Positions 17,112 through 27,034 of a DNA stretch of 47,529 bases are shown here, piece after piece. The translations under genes were made by a program, and so were the position numbers. Under the pieces are notes generated by a model. That model had not been told where the DNA came from. It saw nothing but the letters and a program-made list of their open reading frames with translations, and did no database searches. The stretch spans positions 1-47,529 of the forward strand of contig CANRAW010000010.1 in NCBI GenBank assembly GCA_947628715.1, read 5' to 3'. This DNA comes from an uncultured Clostridia bacterium (GTDB taxonomy: Bacteria > Bacillota > Clostridia > TANB77 > CAG-508). Every line of letters starts with the position of its first letter. Within the stretch, counting starts at the first letter, position 1.

Positions 17112-17164
17112 AAGATAAAGCCTTTAGGTAGGGGCTTAGTATTTATGTGAGGGGGAATTTTTTT

Positions 17165-17932
17165 ATGTTAAGTAAAGAAAAATTAGAAAAAGAGGCATAT
17201 AGTGCAATTGAGTGGATAAAAGATTATGTAGAAAAAACTAATGCAAAAGGAGTTGTAGTAGGAAATAGCGGAGGAAAAGATTCAGCGACTGTTCTTGCAA
17301 TGGCAACAAAGGCTCTTGGTAAGGATAAGGTACTTGCAGTTTCAATGCCATGTAATTCAATAAGTACAGATTATGATGATGCAAAACTTGTAGCTGATAC
17401 TTTTGGAGTAAAATTCATTAAAGCTGATTTATCAAGCACTTATGGAGAAATAGAAAAATCTATAAATACTGCAATGAACGGAACAATAACAAAAGAGGCT
17501 TCAATTAATATTAAGCCAAGATTAAGGATGACAACTTTATATGGCATAGCACAAAGTTTAGGATATTTGGTAATAGGAACTGGAAATCTTAGTGAGGCAA
17601 TGGTAGGATATACAACAAAATGGGGAGATAGCAGTTATGATTTTAATCCAATTGCAAATTTCACTGTGTCAGAAGTTTTAGCAATAGGAAAAATGCTTGG
17701 CGTTCCTGAAAAAATATTAACTAAGGCTCCAAATGATGGACTTGGCGGACAAACTGATGAGGAAAAAATGGGTGTTAAATATTCACAAATAGAGGAAATG
17801 ATAGAAAAGGGAGAAACAGATAAGTCAGCAGAAGAAATAATTTTAAAGAAATTTAATTTATCTAAGCACAAGAGAGAAAGTATTCCAGTGTATAGTTTTG
17901 AGAGAAAAAATTATCTTTTGGAAAATAAGTAA
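17165..17932 (+). CDS. nadE: NH3-dependent NAD+ synthetase
   Basis: This 255-residue protein has the ATP-pyrophosphatase loop VVVGNSGGKDSATV, then LRMTTLYGIAQSL, VIGTGNLSEAMVGY (deamido-NAD site), KWGDSSYDFNPIANF and the mobile loop KAPNDGLGGQTDEEKMG. It amidates deamido-NAD with ammonia; the absent glutaminase domain makes it the short type. ATG 17165 is chosen since GAGGGGG lies nine bases upstream. pncB follows directly, so the pair converts nicotinate towards NAD. Confidence 0.95.
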   Translation: MLSKEKLEKEAYSAIEWIKDYVEKTNAKGVVVGNSGGKDSATVLAMATKALGKDKVLAVSMPCNSISTDYDDAKLVADTFGVKFIKADLSSTYGEIEKSINTAMNGTITKEASINIKPRLRMTTLYGIAQSLGYLVIGTGNLSEAMVGYTTKWGDSSYDFNPIANFTVSEVLAIGKMLGVPEKILTKAPNDGLGGQTDEEKMGVKYSQIEEMIEKGETDKSAEEIILKKFNLSKHKRESIPVYSFERKNYLLENK

Positions 17933-17965
17933 TTAGATTTGGTTAAATGAAAGGAAGAAAAGATT

Positions 17966-19409
17966 ATGAAACAAGAAAGATTGGAATTACTTGCAGATTT
18001 TTATGAATTCACAATGGCAAATGGATATTTTAAAGAGGGAAAAAATGACATAGCATATTTTGATATATTCTTTAGAAAAGTGCCTGATAAAGGTGGATAT
18101 GCAATAGTTGCTGGACTTAATGAAATAATCCAATATGTTGAGAACCTAAGATTTGATGAGGAGGATATTGAATATTTAAGAAAACAAAATATGTTTTCAG
18201 AAGATTTTTTCAAATACTTACTTGACTTTAAATTTTCAGGAGATATTTGGGCTATACCAGAAGGAACAGTTGTATTTCCAAATGAACCTCTTATCACGAT
18301 AAAAGCTCCTATAATGGAGGCACAATTGTTAGAAACAGCTTTATTAGTAATTTTGAATCACCAAAGCCTAATTGCAACAAAAACATCTAGAATAGTAAGA
18401 GCTGCAGAAGGTAGACCTGTTATGGAATTTGGTGCAAGAAGAGCACATGGTATCTCGGCAGCAATTTATGGTGCAAGAGCTGCAATTATTCGGTGGAGCG
18501 TGTGGAACTTCATGTACGTTAACTGCAAAAGAATTTGGTGTTCCAGCTTCTGGAACTATGGCACATAGCTGGATTCAAAGTTTTGAAAATGAATATGAGG
18601 CATTTAAGGCTTATGCTAATATTTATCCAAATAATTGCACATTTTTAATTGATACATATAATACCCTTGAAAGTGGTTTACCAAATGCCATTAAAGTATT
18701 TGACGAAGTTTTAAAACCAAAGGGAATAAGACCTGTTGCTGTAAGACTAGATAGTGGAGATTTAGCATATCTTTCTAAAAAAGTTAGAAAAATATTAGAC
18801 GATGCTGGATATCCAGATTGTAAGATATGTGTTACAAATTCACTTGACGAATACTTGATTACTTCATTAATAGACCAACACGCAAAAGTTGATTCATTTG
18901 GAGTTGGCGAAAATTTAATTACAGCAAAAAGTGATGCAGTTTTTGGCGGAGTTTATAAGCTAGTTGCAGTAGAAAAAAATGGAACAATTATACCAAAAAT
19001 AAAGATAAGTGAGAATATTGAGAAAATAACAAATCCAAGTTTCAAAAAGGTTTGTAGATTTTATTCAAAAGATACAAACTATGCTCTAGCAGATGTAATA
19101 ATGCTTAAAGATGAAGCAATTCCAGAAGATAACTATGAGATTTTTGACCAATATAATACATGGAAAAAGAAAAATTTAAGCAAATTTTATGTAAAAGAAT
19201 TACAAGAAAAGATATTTGAAAATGGAAAACTAATATATAAGTGTCCTAGTTTAAAAGAAATCGCAGAATATTCTAAAAAAGATTTAAGCACAATATGGGA
19301 TGAAATAAAAAGATTAAATAATCCACAAAAATACTATGTAGATTTATCTAAAAATCTATATGATTTAAAGAACAAAATGCTTACAAATAATCAACATGGA
19401 AATAACTAA
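17966..19409 (+). CDS. pncB: Nicotinate phosphoribosyltransferase, one C-GGN shift site
   Basis: Join 17966-18490 and 18492-19409, skipping C18491, gives 480 residues, the usual length. The first part carries LLADFYEFTMANGYF and EFGARRAHG; the second TAKEFGVPASGTMAHSWI, IDTYNTLESG, AVRLDSGDL and SFGVGENLITA. The enzyme adds phosphoribose to nicotinate to start NAD salvage, and nadE upstream completes it. The shift lies in the strongly conserved II-GGACGTS segment, so neither fragment alone could work. GAAAGGAAG precedes the ATG. Confidence 0.92.
18491..18494 (+). other. C-GGN +1 shift site in pncB
   Basis: Frame reads ATT ATT CGG TGG; skipping C18491 gives ATT ATT GGT GGA GCG TGT GGA ACT TCA, a conserved Gly-rich segment of the family. 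Confidence 0.92.
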
Positions 19410-19443
19410 AGAGTAAAAAATATAAAAGAAAGATTTTTATTAT

Positions 19444-21350
19444 ATGAAAATGATTACAACTTTACCATTAAAATATATAAATAAGAACAAAATAAAATCA
19501 TTTACTACACTGATTCGGTATTGTTATAACATCGGCAATTATAACATTTACATATATTCTTACATATAGTTTTGGTAAATACTTAATGAGTGTTGTAATA
19601 AATGGCAGAAATTGGCAGGCAGGCTTCTCAGATATACTAATTAAGGTATTAATGCGGAGCCTTTATTTTGCTTACGGTAATTATATCTCTTATGATAAAT
19701 TATTTGCTTTTAAAAAATAAATATCAAAAAAGATATAAGGATTATAAACTTTTATATTCTATTGGTATGAGTAAAAGAAATATTAAAAAATTAGTAAAAA
19801 ACGAAATTAGAATTATTGCAATTTTTGGAATAATATTTGGCGTTATCTTAGGCTTTTTTGGTGCTTCATATTCAATAGATTATTTGAATTCAACTTTAAA
19901 TAAAATAATTTATAATGAAGATGCAATAATAACTGCAAATCAAAATATTTCTCATAACATGAATTTTGATATTAAACTATTGATAGCTATAATTATTAGC
20001 ATATATATAATTTTAATAATATCTTCGAAAATGGCATTAAAAAATGCGAGAAAACAATGTAATGTAAATGTTTATACAAATATAAAAAGAAGAAATATAA
20101 AATCTCCATTTTTTGTTAATTTGTTACTTGGAATACAAGGAAAGATGGCTTATAGAAATGTTAAATATATTAAATCAAAATATAAAATGCTTGTTACTTT
20201 AAATACTCTAAGCCTTGTTTTATTATTTACAGTTAATGGATTTATTAATAATTTGTATATAAATTGCAAAATGCCAGAAGAAGGAAAGTTTAATGACTAT
20301 AAGATTACTGCATATACAAAAGATTATAATGATTTAATTAAAAATAAATTAAAAAATGAAAATTATTATACTGCAAACAATTTAACACAGGGGAAGATTA
20401 ATCTAAAAAATGACGAAATATCTGATACAATTAAGCAAATGATTAATGATAAGGTATATAAGAAGAATCAAGACGAAAGTGCTAATATTAAAGTAATTGG
20501 ATACCAGTTAAATGGAAAAGTTTATGAAGAAATTCTAAAAAGGGTGGGATTAAGAGAGCTAAAAGATAATGAAACAATAATAATAAATGCAATGTCTAGC
20601 AATAATAAATATGGAGAAAAGATAAAGGTAACAAACTATAAAGTAGGAGATAGTTATACTTTTGAATATGATTACATTGATAAAAATACTAACACTACAA
20701 AAAAGGGAGAGAAAATTTTTAAGATAGCTGGAATATTAGAAGAGTTTGATGATTACATATCAAATATATTTAATAAACCTGAGTTATATAATGAGCATCC
20801 TAAAATAATACAAATTACAAACGAAAAAGTTGGATTAGAATTAGCAGAAAATCCAGATATTGTAACAATATACATAGATACTGAAAATACTGATACAATG
20901 GAAGAATATGTAAAAGAATTACAAAAAGAGTGCACAAATCATTTTATCATTGGAACAAACATAAAAGAAGTAAGAGAAAGTGAACAAGCAAAATTAGATA
21001 TAATGAAAATTGTATTATATAGTTTTGCAGGAGTATTTTGTTTAGTTTCAATATTAAATACATATAATGCAATATCGACAAGTTCTTTTTTAAGAAAAAA
21101 AGACATAGAAATTCTAAAATCTATGGGCATTAGCAAAATAAAAATGTTTAAAATGTATTTTTGGGAAGGAATATTCTACAGCATAGATGCAATAGTCTAT
21201 TCATTAGTTATAAGTATATTTGTACTTTTTGTCTTATATTTTGCCATGCTTGATACTTCATTATATGTATTGCAAATTGAATTAAACCAAATAATTATAG
21301 GAGCTGTATCGCTACTTACTGTAGTATATTTATCTATGATAAAAGAATAA
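19444..21350 (+). CDS. FtsX-type ABC transporter permease, two C-GGN shift sites
   Basis: Join 19444-19515, 19517-19654 and 19656-21350, skipping C19516 and C19655, gives about 634 residues. It has an N-terminal helix (LI-GIVITSAIITFTYILTY), a helix beginning LM-GAFILLTVIISLMINYLLL, then YKLLYSIGMSKRNIKKL, a second module (GKMAYRNVKYIKSKY), a large extracellular domain (about 260-490) and a C-terminal FtsX module with EILKSMGISKIKMFKMYFWEG. Both modules carry the cytoplasmic SMG/SIG coupling helix. No ATPase gene is adjacent and the protein ends soon after its last helix, so it may be orphaned or 3'-truncated. Confidence 0.78.
19516..19519 (+). other. C-GGN +1 shift site 1 in FtsX-type permease
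   Basis: Frame reads CTG ATT CGG TAT TGT; skipping C19516 gives CTG ATT GGT ATT GTT ATA ACA, extending the first membrane helix. Confidence 0.85.
19655..19658 (+). other. C-GGN +1 shift site 2 in FtsX-type permease
   Basis: Frame reads TTA ATG CGG AGC; skipping C19655 gives TTA ATG GGA GCC TTT ATT TTG, entering the second helix. Confidence 0.85.
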
Positions 21351-21396
21351 TAAAGTATACAAATATATGATGCTACTTGTAACATATCGAAAAATC

Positions 21397-22156
21397 TTAT
21401 TTCACAAATAATGCTTTTGCGATATAGGGTGTAATTTCATTTATATCATACCAGCCTGAGCTTTTACTATCGTTTTCGAGACCATTTGGGTTAGAGACAT
21501 ATACTTTACCATGTCCATCAGTTGCAAGTAGTACCATATAATGTGAAGCTGTTGTCCAACGGTTTACCTTAGGTTTATCCCAAACACAAATAAGTATTGG
21601 TTTATCACTTTTTAAATATTCTTGTATATATTCATTTGATAGGTGTGTTGAGTCAAAATAAAAATCTGTATTATCAATTTTAAATGTATTTTTTAGTTCA
21701 TTTGAGATGCTTTCTCCATTTAAAACTGGCAAATATTTTTCTCTTAAATCTTCAGGCGTAACATTTTTTCCATATCCACTTAAAATAATTGACATCGCAG
21801 TTATTCCACATCCGCTATTTGCCATATCTGCATCCCAATATTCTTTTTTACTCCATGAGGAATTTCCATTTTGTTTGTATTCTTTATAAATCTTTTTATC
21901 TGCTGTCGTAAAAGTAGTAAAATATCCGGTCTTTGCCAGATACTTTTTCTTGACCAATTCCATTATATAATGGGTTTATATCTTCTTTTATTATATCGTA
22001 GCCAGAATTATTAGATAAAAAGTTAATACTATTACTAGCAATTTTTTCCAAAGAATCTTTAGGAATAAATGATTTAATTAAAAAATAAATTATAGCTAAA
22101 AATATAACTAATATAAAAAATATTCTATCTAATTTTAATTTCTTTTTCTTTTTCAA
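21397..22156 (-). CDS. C39-like cysteine peptidase, exported, one C-GGN shift site
   Basis: Join 22156-21929 and 21927-21397 (minus strand), skipping the base at 21928, gives 252 residues. An N-terminal Lys run and hydrophobic anchor (IFFILVIFLAIIYFLI) precede a papain-like C39 domain: Cys in NSGCGITAMSIILSGYG, His in ASHYMVLLATDG, and Asn/Asp in VSNPNG. Related domains cleave peptides or act on the cell wall. It is divergent from a two-component operon, with a dyad between them. The start is TTG with AAGGAGG upstream. Confidence 0.85.
21925..21928 (-). other. C-GGN +1 shift site in C39-like peptidase
   Basis: Minus-strand frame reads AAA GAC CGG ATA; skipping the C (21928) gives AAA GAC GGA TAT TTT ACT ACT, joining the anchor and linker to the catalytic domain. 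Confidence 0.87.
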
Positions 22157-22211
22157 CTTAATTCCTCCTTTTGTTATTGTCTTAATTATATAAAATATAA
22201 AAATAAATTGT

Positions 22212-22239
22212 TTTAAGAAATAATTAAATATTTCTTAAA
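22212..22239. promoter_or_regulatory. 11-bp inverted repeat, probable operator
   Basis: TTTAAGAAATA and TATTTCTTAAA (22212-22222, 22229-22239) are perfect inverted arms spaced by six bases, between the divergent peptidase and response-regulator genes. The size and position suit a dimeric response-regulator site. A TATAAT box lies at about 22287, before the ATG at 22319. Confidence 0.5.
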
Positions 22240-22318
22240 TTTTTCTTACAATTATTTAAAATTAAGTGAAAGTAGGAGGTTTGTATGGTATAATCTAAAC
22301 TAGAAAGGAAAAACATAT

Positions 22319-22999
22319 ATGAATATATTGGTATTAGATGACGAAAAAGAAATTGCAGATTTGGTAGAATTATATTTGAAAAACGAAGGATATAATGTAT
22401 ATAAGTTTTATACATCGCAAGAAGCTATTAATTGCATTAATAATGAAAACTTAGATTTTGCAATATTAGATGTTATGATTAAAGGAAAAGATGGATTTGA
22501 GATATGTAAATATATAAGAGATAAAGGATTAAAATTTCCAATTATTATGCTAACTGCTAAGATAGCAGATAAGGATAAAATAAAAGGTCTTACTCTTGGA
22601 GCAGATGATTATATAACAAAGCCTTTTAACCCACTTGAGCTTATAGCAAGAGTTAAATCAAATATTAGAAGATACACAAAATACAATGAAAAAAATGAAA
22701 CAGATAATATTTATATTGAGGGGCTAGAAATTAATAAAGTTGAGCATAAATGTACTTTATATGATAAAAAAGTTGAATTAACACCATTAGAATTTGATAT
22801 TTTGCTATATTTAGCTCAAAACAAAGGTCACGTTGTTAGCTCAGAGGAGCTTTTTGAAAATGTATGGAAAGAGAAATATCTTGAGTGTAATAATACAATA
22901 ATGGTACATATTAGAAGAATAAGAGAAAAATTAAATGAAAACACAAGGAAACCTAAATTTATAAAAACAGTTTGGGGAGTGGGGTACAAAATTGATTGA
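22319..22999 (+). CDS. OmpR/PhoB-family response regulator (VanR-like)
   Basis: This 226-residue protein has a receiver domain (1-120: LVLDDEKEI acidic pocket, phospho-accepting Asp in FAILDVMI near residue 51, Thr in MLTAK, Lys in DYITKPF) and a winged-helix domain (about 130-226: LTPLEFDILLYLAQN, TIMVHIRRIREKL, KTVWGVGYKI). It is closest in style to VanR/PhoP regulators of envelope genes. Its stop overlaps the kinase start by eight bases, so the two are translationally coupled. Confidence 0.93.
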   Translation: MNILVLDDEKEIADLVELYLKNEGYNVYKFYTSQEAINCINNENLDFAILDVMIKGKDGFEICKYIRDKGLKFPIIMLTAKIADKDKIKGLTLGADDYITKPFNPLELIARVKSNIRRYTKYNEKNETDNIYIEGLEINKVEHKCTLYDKKVELTPLEFDILLYLAQNKGHVVSSEELFENVWKEKYLECNNTIMVHIRRIREKLNENTRKPKFIKTVWGVGYKID

Positions 23000-24089
23000 T
23001 AGGGATATTATAAAATTAAGAAATAAAATTTCTTATAGAGCGGTTGCAAAGATAATTTCATATTCATTATGTATATATATTTTAATTTTGCTTTTTATTG
23101 ATGGTCTTTTAAATGACGAGATTGCAGAATATGTAAATGACGTAAACCCATTTTTGTATGAATTTTTTGTTTTAAATAAAATTGAAACACTTGCAACTAT
23201 AGGAATATTAGTTGTCGCAATTGTTTCATTTTATGTAATAAAAAAATCTAATAATATTATGATTAATATAATTTCTGCAATAGAAAGCATTTTAAAAAAT
23301 CCAGAGGATGATATTTTTCTAGATGAGGGACTTGAAATTGTTGAAAATAAATTAAATAAGATAAGAGTTGATTTAATAACAAATGAGAGTGCAGCAAAAG
23401 AAGCTGAAAATAAGAAAAATGACTTAATAATGTATATTGCTCACGATTTAAAGACACCGCTAACTTCAACAATTGGCTATTTAACACTTCTTATCCAAGA
23501 AAAAGAAATATCAAAACCGCTTCAAGAAAAATATATGCAAATTGCCCTAGATAAAGCAATAAGAGTAGAAGAACTTACAAACCAGTTTTTCGAGGTAACT
23601 AGATATGATTTACATGATATGCCAATTACAAAGAAAAAGATTGATATATCTTTACTTCTTAGCCAATTGCTAGAGGAATGTTACCCAATGTTACAAGATA
23701 AAAATTTAAGTTTTGTTGTTAATAAAAAAGACCATGTAATGTTTTTAGGAGATGGAGATAAACTTGCAAGGGCATTTAGTAATCTTTTAAAAAATGCAAT
23801 AAATTATTGCTACGAAAATTCGCAAATACAAGTTTCTTTAACTGAAACAGAAGACAAGATTGAAATTGTATTTAAAAATGAAGGAGATAAAATACCAAAA
23901 TATAAGTTAGAGAAAATTTTTGATAAATTTTATAGATTAGACGAATCAAGGTCAACACAGACTGGTGGAACAGGGTTAGGTCTTGCAATAACAAAAGAAA
24001 TAATTAATTTGCATGGCGGAACGATATATGCAAAAAATGATACTGATTTAATAGAGTTTTATATTGAGCTTAAAAAATGTCTCGAATAA
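22992..24089 (+). CDS. Sensor histidine kinase (VanS-like)
   Basis: This 365-residue protein has two membrane helices (about 20-42 and 68-90) around a short extracellular loop, then a HisKA domain with IAHDLKTPLTSTIGYL (His near residue 154) and an HATPase domain: N box NLLKNAINYC, F box KFYRLDESRS, G box TGGTGLGLAI. The start is TTG at 22992 inside the regulator's stop region. The short loop (DGLLNDEIAEYVNDVNPF) suggests sensing at the membrane. A terminator hairpin overlaps the last codons. Confidence 0.93.
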   Translation: MIDRDIIKLRNKISYRAVAKIISYSLCIYILILLFIDGLLNDEIAEYVNDVNPFLYEFFVLNKIETLATIGILVVAIVSFYVIKKSNNIMINIISAIESILKNPEDDIFLDEGLEIVENKLNKIRVDLITNESAAKEAENKKNDLIMYIAHDLKTPLTSTIGYLTLLIQEKEISKPLQEKYMQIALDKAIRVEELTNQFFEVTRYDLHDMPITKKKIDISLLLSQLLEECYPMLQDKNLSFVVNKKDHVMFLGDGDKLARAFSNLLKNAINYCYENSQIQVSLTETEDKIEIVFKNEGDKIPKYKLEKIFDKFYRLDESRSTQTGGTGLGLAITKEIINLHGGTIYAKNDTDLIEFYIELKKCLE

Positions 24090-24102
24090 GAGACATTTTT
24101 CT
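24073..24102 (+). terminator. Terminator after the two-component operon
   Basis: AAAAATGTCTC and GAGACATTTTT arms around a GAATAA loop; the left arm lies in the last codons of the kinase gene. Confidence 0.88.
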
Positions 24103-24180
24103 TTACTTTTTTATATTTTGTGATATTATTGTATAGAAGGATGTTTTTAGATTTTTGTTAAGAGGGGAGGGAGTAATAAT

Positions 24181-25093
24181 ATGAAAAAAACTTTAATTGT
24201 ATTTTTTGTTTTGCTAGTAATTTTAGCATCTGTTCTTTCATACATATATTTTACTCAAGACTATTTTGAAAGAAATAGTATAATGTTTTCTAAAGAAACA
24301 TACCCAAGAGTAGACGCATCGCTTGCAACTCAACCACTTGCAACTGCATTTTATAAAAGCTTTACAAACAGTGCAGAAGTAAGTGAGGAAGAACTAAATT
24401 ATACAAATACACACCCAGGGTATGTAAAATTAATTAATGGGGAAGCAGATTTAATAATTGTTACTGAGCCATCAGAAGAAGAAATGGCTCTTGCTAGAGA
24501 AAAAAATATTGAATTAGAAGTAATTCCAGTTGTAAAAGAAGGATTTGTATTCTATGTTAATGGGCAAAATCCAGTTGATAATTTAACACTTGAGCAAATT
24601 CAAAAAATATATACAGGAGAGATAAAAAATTGGTCAGAAGTAGGTGGACAAAATGAGAATATTAGAGCATATCAAAGACCTAAAAATTCTGGTAGCCAAA
24701 CAGGGATGTTATCTCTAGTTATGAAGGATTTAAAAATTGCAAATCCTATAACTGAGGATATTATAAGCACAATGGAAGCAATTATAAACTTAGTATCAGA
24801 TTATGATAATGGAATTAATTCAATCGGCTATTCTTATTATTACTATGCAACTACAATGTTCCAAGATATAGATGCAAATGTTGCAAATAGAATTAAACTT
24901 TTAGCGGTAGATGGTGTTAAGCCAACAAATGAAAGTATTAGAAATCGGCAGTTACCCAATTCAAACAGCATATTATATTGTAATTCGTAAAACAGAAAAA
25001 GAAAATAGCAATGTAAGAAAATTAGTAAATGCGATGCTTTCAGATAAAGGACAAGCAATTGCAGAGGAGGCGGGTTATGTCTCAATCAAATAA
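24181..25093 (+). CDS. PstS-like substrate-binding protein, one C-GGN shift site
   Basis: Join 24181-24945 and 24947-25093, skipping C24946, gives 303 residues. It has an N-terminal hydrophobic anchor (LIVFFVLLVILASVLSYIYF, no clear lipobox Cys) and a periplasmic-binding domain: YPRVDASLATQPLA, ADLIIVTEPSEEE, YTGEIKNWSEVGGQ, YQRPKNSGSQTGML. The last strings are typical of PstS phosphate-binding proteins. The shift adds the C-terminal G-SYPIQTAYYIVIRK segment, essential to the fold. No pst permease is adjacent, so it may serve sensing rather than transport. Confidence 0.87.
24946..24949 (+). other. C-GGN +1 shift site in PstS-like gene
   Basis: Frame reads AGA AAT CGG CAG; skipping C24946 gives AGA AAT GGC AGT TAC CCA ATT, the conserved G-SYPI string of PstS. 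It is the only site with GGC. Confidence 0.9.
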
Positions 25094-26453
25094 GACAAAT
25101 ATCCTAATGCTTGTTTTCATACTCGTTTGTGTAATTATAACTGCTACTGCAATTTATTTAACTAATGAAGGATATTTTAATTTACAAAATGATAAAATTA
25201 ATGAAGTAAAACAAGAAAATATAGAAAAGCCTATCATTTCTGATGGACTTGGTGTAAAAACTTTAGAAGATAGATTTACTGAAAATGCTCTAACTCTGAC
25301 AGAAAAACAGTATTATCCAAAGCCTCAAGAAAAAGATAGTATGGAAACGTATTTCCCAATAGAAGTACATTATGTACAAATAGATGGTTTAAGAAATGTA
25401 TCTATACAAGATAGGATAAATACTGAAATTAAGGAAACAGCAATATCATTGGTAGATGGGACAGAAATGAGCAAGTATAATTTAAGAAATATATATGTAT
25501 ATGCGGAATGTACGGCAAATTATTCTAATGTATTATCAATTAATATTTACAGAATATACATAGACAAAAATCAAAATTTATACAAAGTAAATGGTAAAGA
25601 CTATGTATTTATTGGATTAAATTATGATTTGAATACAGAAAATAAAATTAGCTTTTCTGATTTATTTACTAACGATGCTGGAACAAAAAATATTATATCT
25701 CAAAGTGCTTATAATTCGTTTGCAAGTGAATATTTAAACCTTATTTATGAGGAAAGCAACTGGTCAGGAGATATGAACGAAATTGATTATTCTTCAATTG
25801 AAGATAGAGTTATTAAAGTTATGCAGAATTATAGTAGAGACAATGATTATCAATTTTATTTCGATAACAGAAAAATATATGCTTGCATCAATAATGAATA
25901 TATAAATATAGAAATGAGAAAATTCTATAGCCAAATTGCGATTTTCAATAGATTCGCAAATTCAAATAATTTATTTTTAAAGGAAAAAAATGAAAAAAAG
26001 CTAATATTTACAAAGGATATGGAAGATTACGTTGCATATCGAGATATTCAAAAATTAGGTGATAATTTGTTTTATGATGTGCAAATTGTAAATTGGACTG
26101 AAGATAAAGATATTGATATAAAAAAGTATATTCAAGATATTAATAAAGAAATAGACGAGTGTAAGGCATACTTAAATGAAAATAATGCTATTGTTTTTTC
26201 AATGTTAATAGAAATGAATAATTCTTCAGGTATAGGGGAGGAAAATGAGCAATCTAATGCAAATTATATAAAATGCAAAGCAACAATGTCAAAAGAGTAT
26301 TTTAACAAAACATATCTTGATAAAGTCTTAGAGTGGATTCAAACAGACAGATATGGCGGAGATATGTCTTCTTACAATTTAGTATCATTTTTAAGTGAGG
26401 ATAGTTTCAATAATAAAAATATTGTAGTTGATAACCAATATCCTTGGGGATAA
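25077..26453 (+). CDS. Exported protein with DUF3298-like domain
   Basis: About 458 residues. ATG 25077 is chosen because GAGGAGG lies just upstream; it overlaps the end of the PstS-like gene by 17 nt, so translation is coupled. An N-terminal anchor (ILMLVFILVCVIITATAIYL) is followed by a large extracellular part in which YVFIGLNYDLNTENKISFSDLF matches the DUF3298 pattern (RsiV/PdaC-type domain). The C-terminal half is not recognised. With its partner it may form a surface sensing or binding pair near the VanRS-like system. Confidence 0.75.
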   Translation: MSQSNKTNILMLVFILVCVIITATAIYLTNEGYFNLQNDKINEVKQENIEKPIISDGLGVKTLEDRFTENALTLTEKQYYPKPQEKDSMETYFPIEVHYVQIDGLRNVSIQDRINTEIKETAISLVDGTEMSKYNLRNIYVYAECTANYSNVLSINIYRIYIDKNQNLYKVNGKDYVFIGLNYDLNTENKISFSDLFTNDAGTKNIISQSAYNSFASEYLNLIYEESNWSGDMNEIDYSSIEDRVIKVMQNYSRDNDYQFYFDNRKIYACINNEYINIEMRKFYSQIAIFNRFANSNNLFLKEKNEKKLIFTKDMEDYVAYRDIQKLGDNLFYDVQIVNWTEDKDIDIKKYIQDINKEIDECKAYLNENNAIVFSMLIEMNNSSGIGEENEQSNANYIKCKATMSKEYFNKTYLDKVLEWIQTDRYGGDMSSYNLVSFLSEDSFNNKNIVVDNQYPWG

Positions 26454-26466
26454 AAATTTTACAAAC

Positions 26467-26498
26467 AAAAATTCAAGTGTTTAAACACTTGAATTTTT
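26467..26498. terminator. Bidirectional terminator, perfect 16+16 palindrome
   Basis: AAAAATTCAAGTGTTT meets its exact complement with no spacer, flanked by A and T runs. It separates convergent genes ending at 26453 and 26505. Confidence 0.9.
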
Positions 26499-26504
26499 GC
26501 TATA

Positions 26505-26939
26505 TTATAAATATTTTTTCAATGTTTCAACACTATCTTCTTGCATTACAACGAAATCATTTAGGATGCTTTTTACATCTGGAGCTATATCTTGATTTTG
26601 ATTTAATAATCTTCTTCCTTCGATAATTCCCATATTTGTTCCTTGCATTAATAGTTCTGATAGTTTAGAAGTTGTATCGTCAACCATAGTTCTCATTTGA
26701 ATTCCGTACCAAGTCATCATTTTATTCATAGCGTTTGTTTCATGTGGTTCTTTATCTGAAAATTTAGAATATAATTTATTTACTCTTTCAGATATTTTTT
26801 CATACTTGTTATATTCTGTATTTAAAACATCTCTAAATTGTGAATCTTGTACTTTTTCATTAACATAAGATATTGCGTCCATTCCCATTGTTGCCCCTTT
26901 ATTTACTTCGTCTAAAATGTTCAAATTTTGATTTTCCAT
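26505..26939 (-). CDS. Helical protein of unknown function
   Basis: This 144-residue protein is predicted almost all helical: NILDEVNKGATMGMDAISYV, then SQFRDVLNTEYNKYEKISERV, MMTWYGIQMRTMVDDTTSKL and LNDFVVMQEDSVETLKKYL. The size and pattern suggest a four-helix bundle like DUF2383/ferritin-like or coat-associated proteins of spore-formers, but no metal-ligand pattern is evident. TGGAGGT precedes the ATG. It is a single-gene unit on the minus strand. Confidence 0.68.
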   Translation of the reverse strand: MENQNLNILDEVNKGATMGMDAISYVNEKVQDSQFRDVLNTEYNKYEKISERVNKLYSKFSDKEPHETNAMNKMMTWYGIQMRTMVDDTTSKLSELLMQGTNMGIIEGRRLLNQNQDIAPDVKSILNDFVVMQEDSVETLKKYL

Positions 26940-27034
26940 AACAATACCTCCACAATTCTATTATGTTCAATTTGTATAAAAATATTAAAGTATAATTTTT
27001 GAAATTTTTAATAAAATAATAAGGGAGGTTTGAT

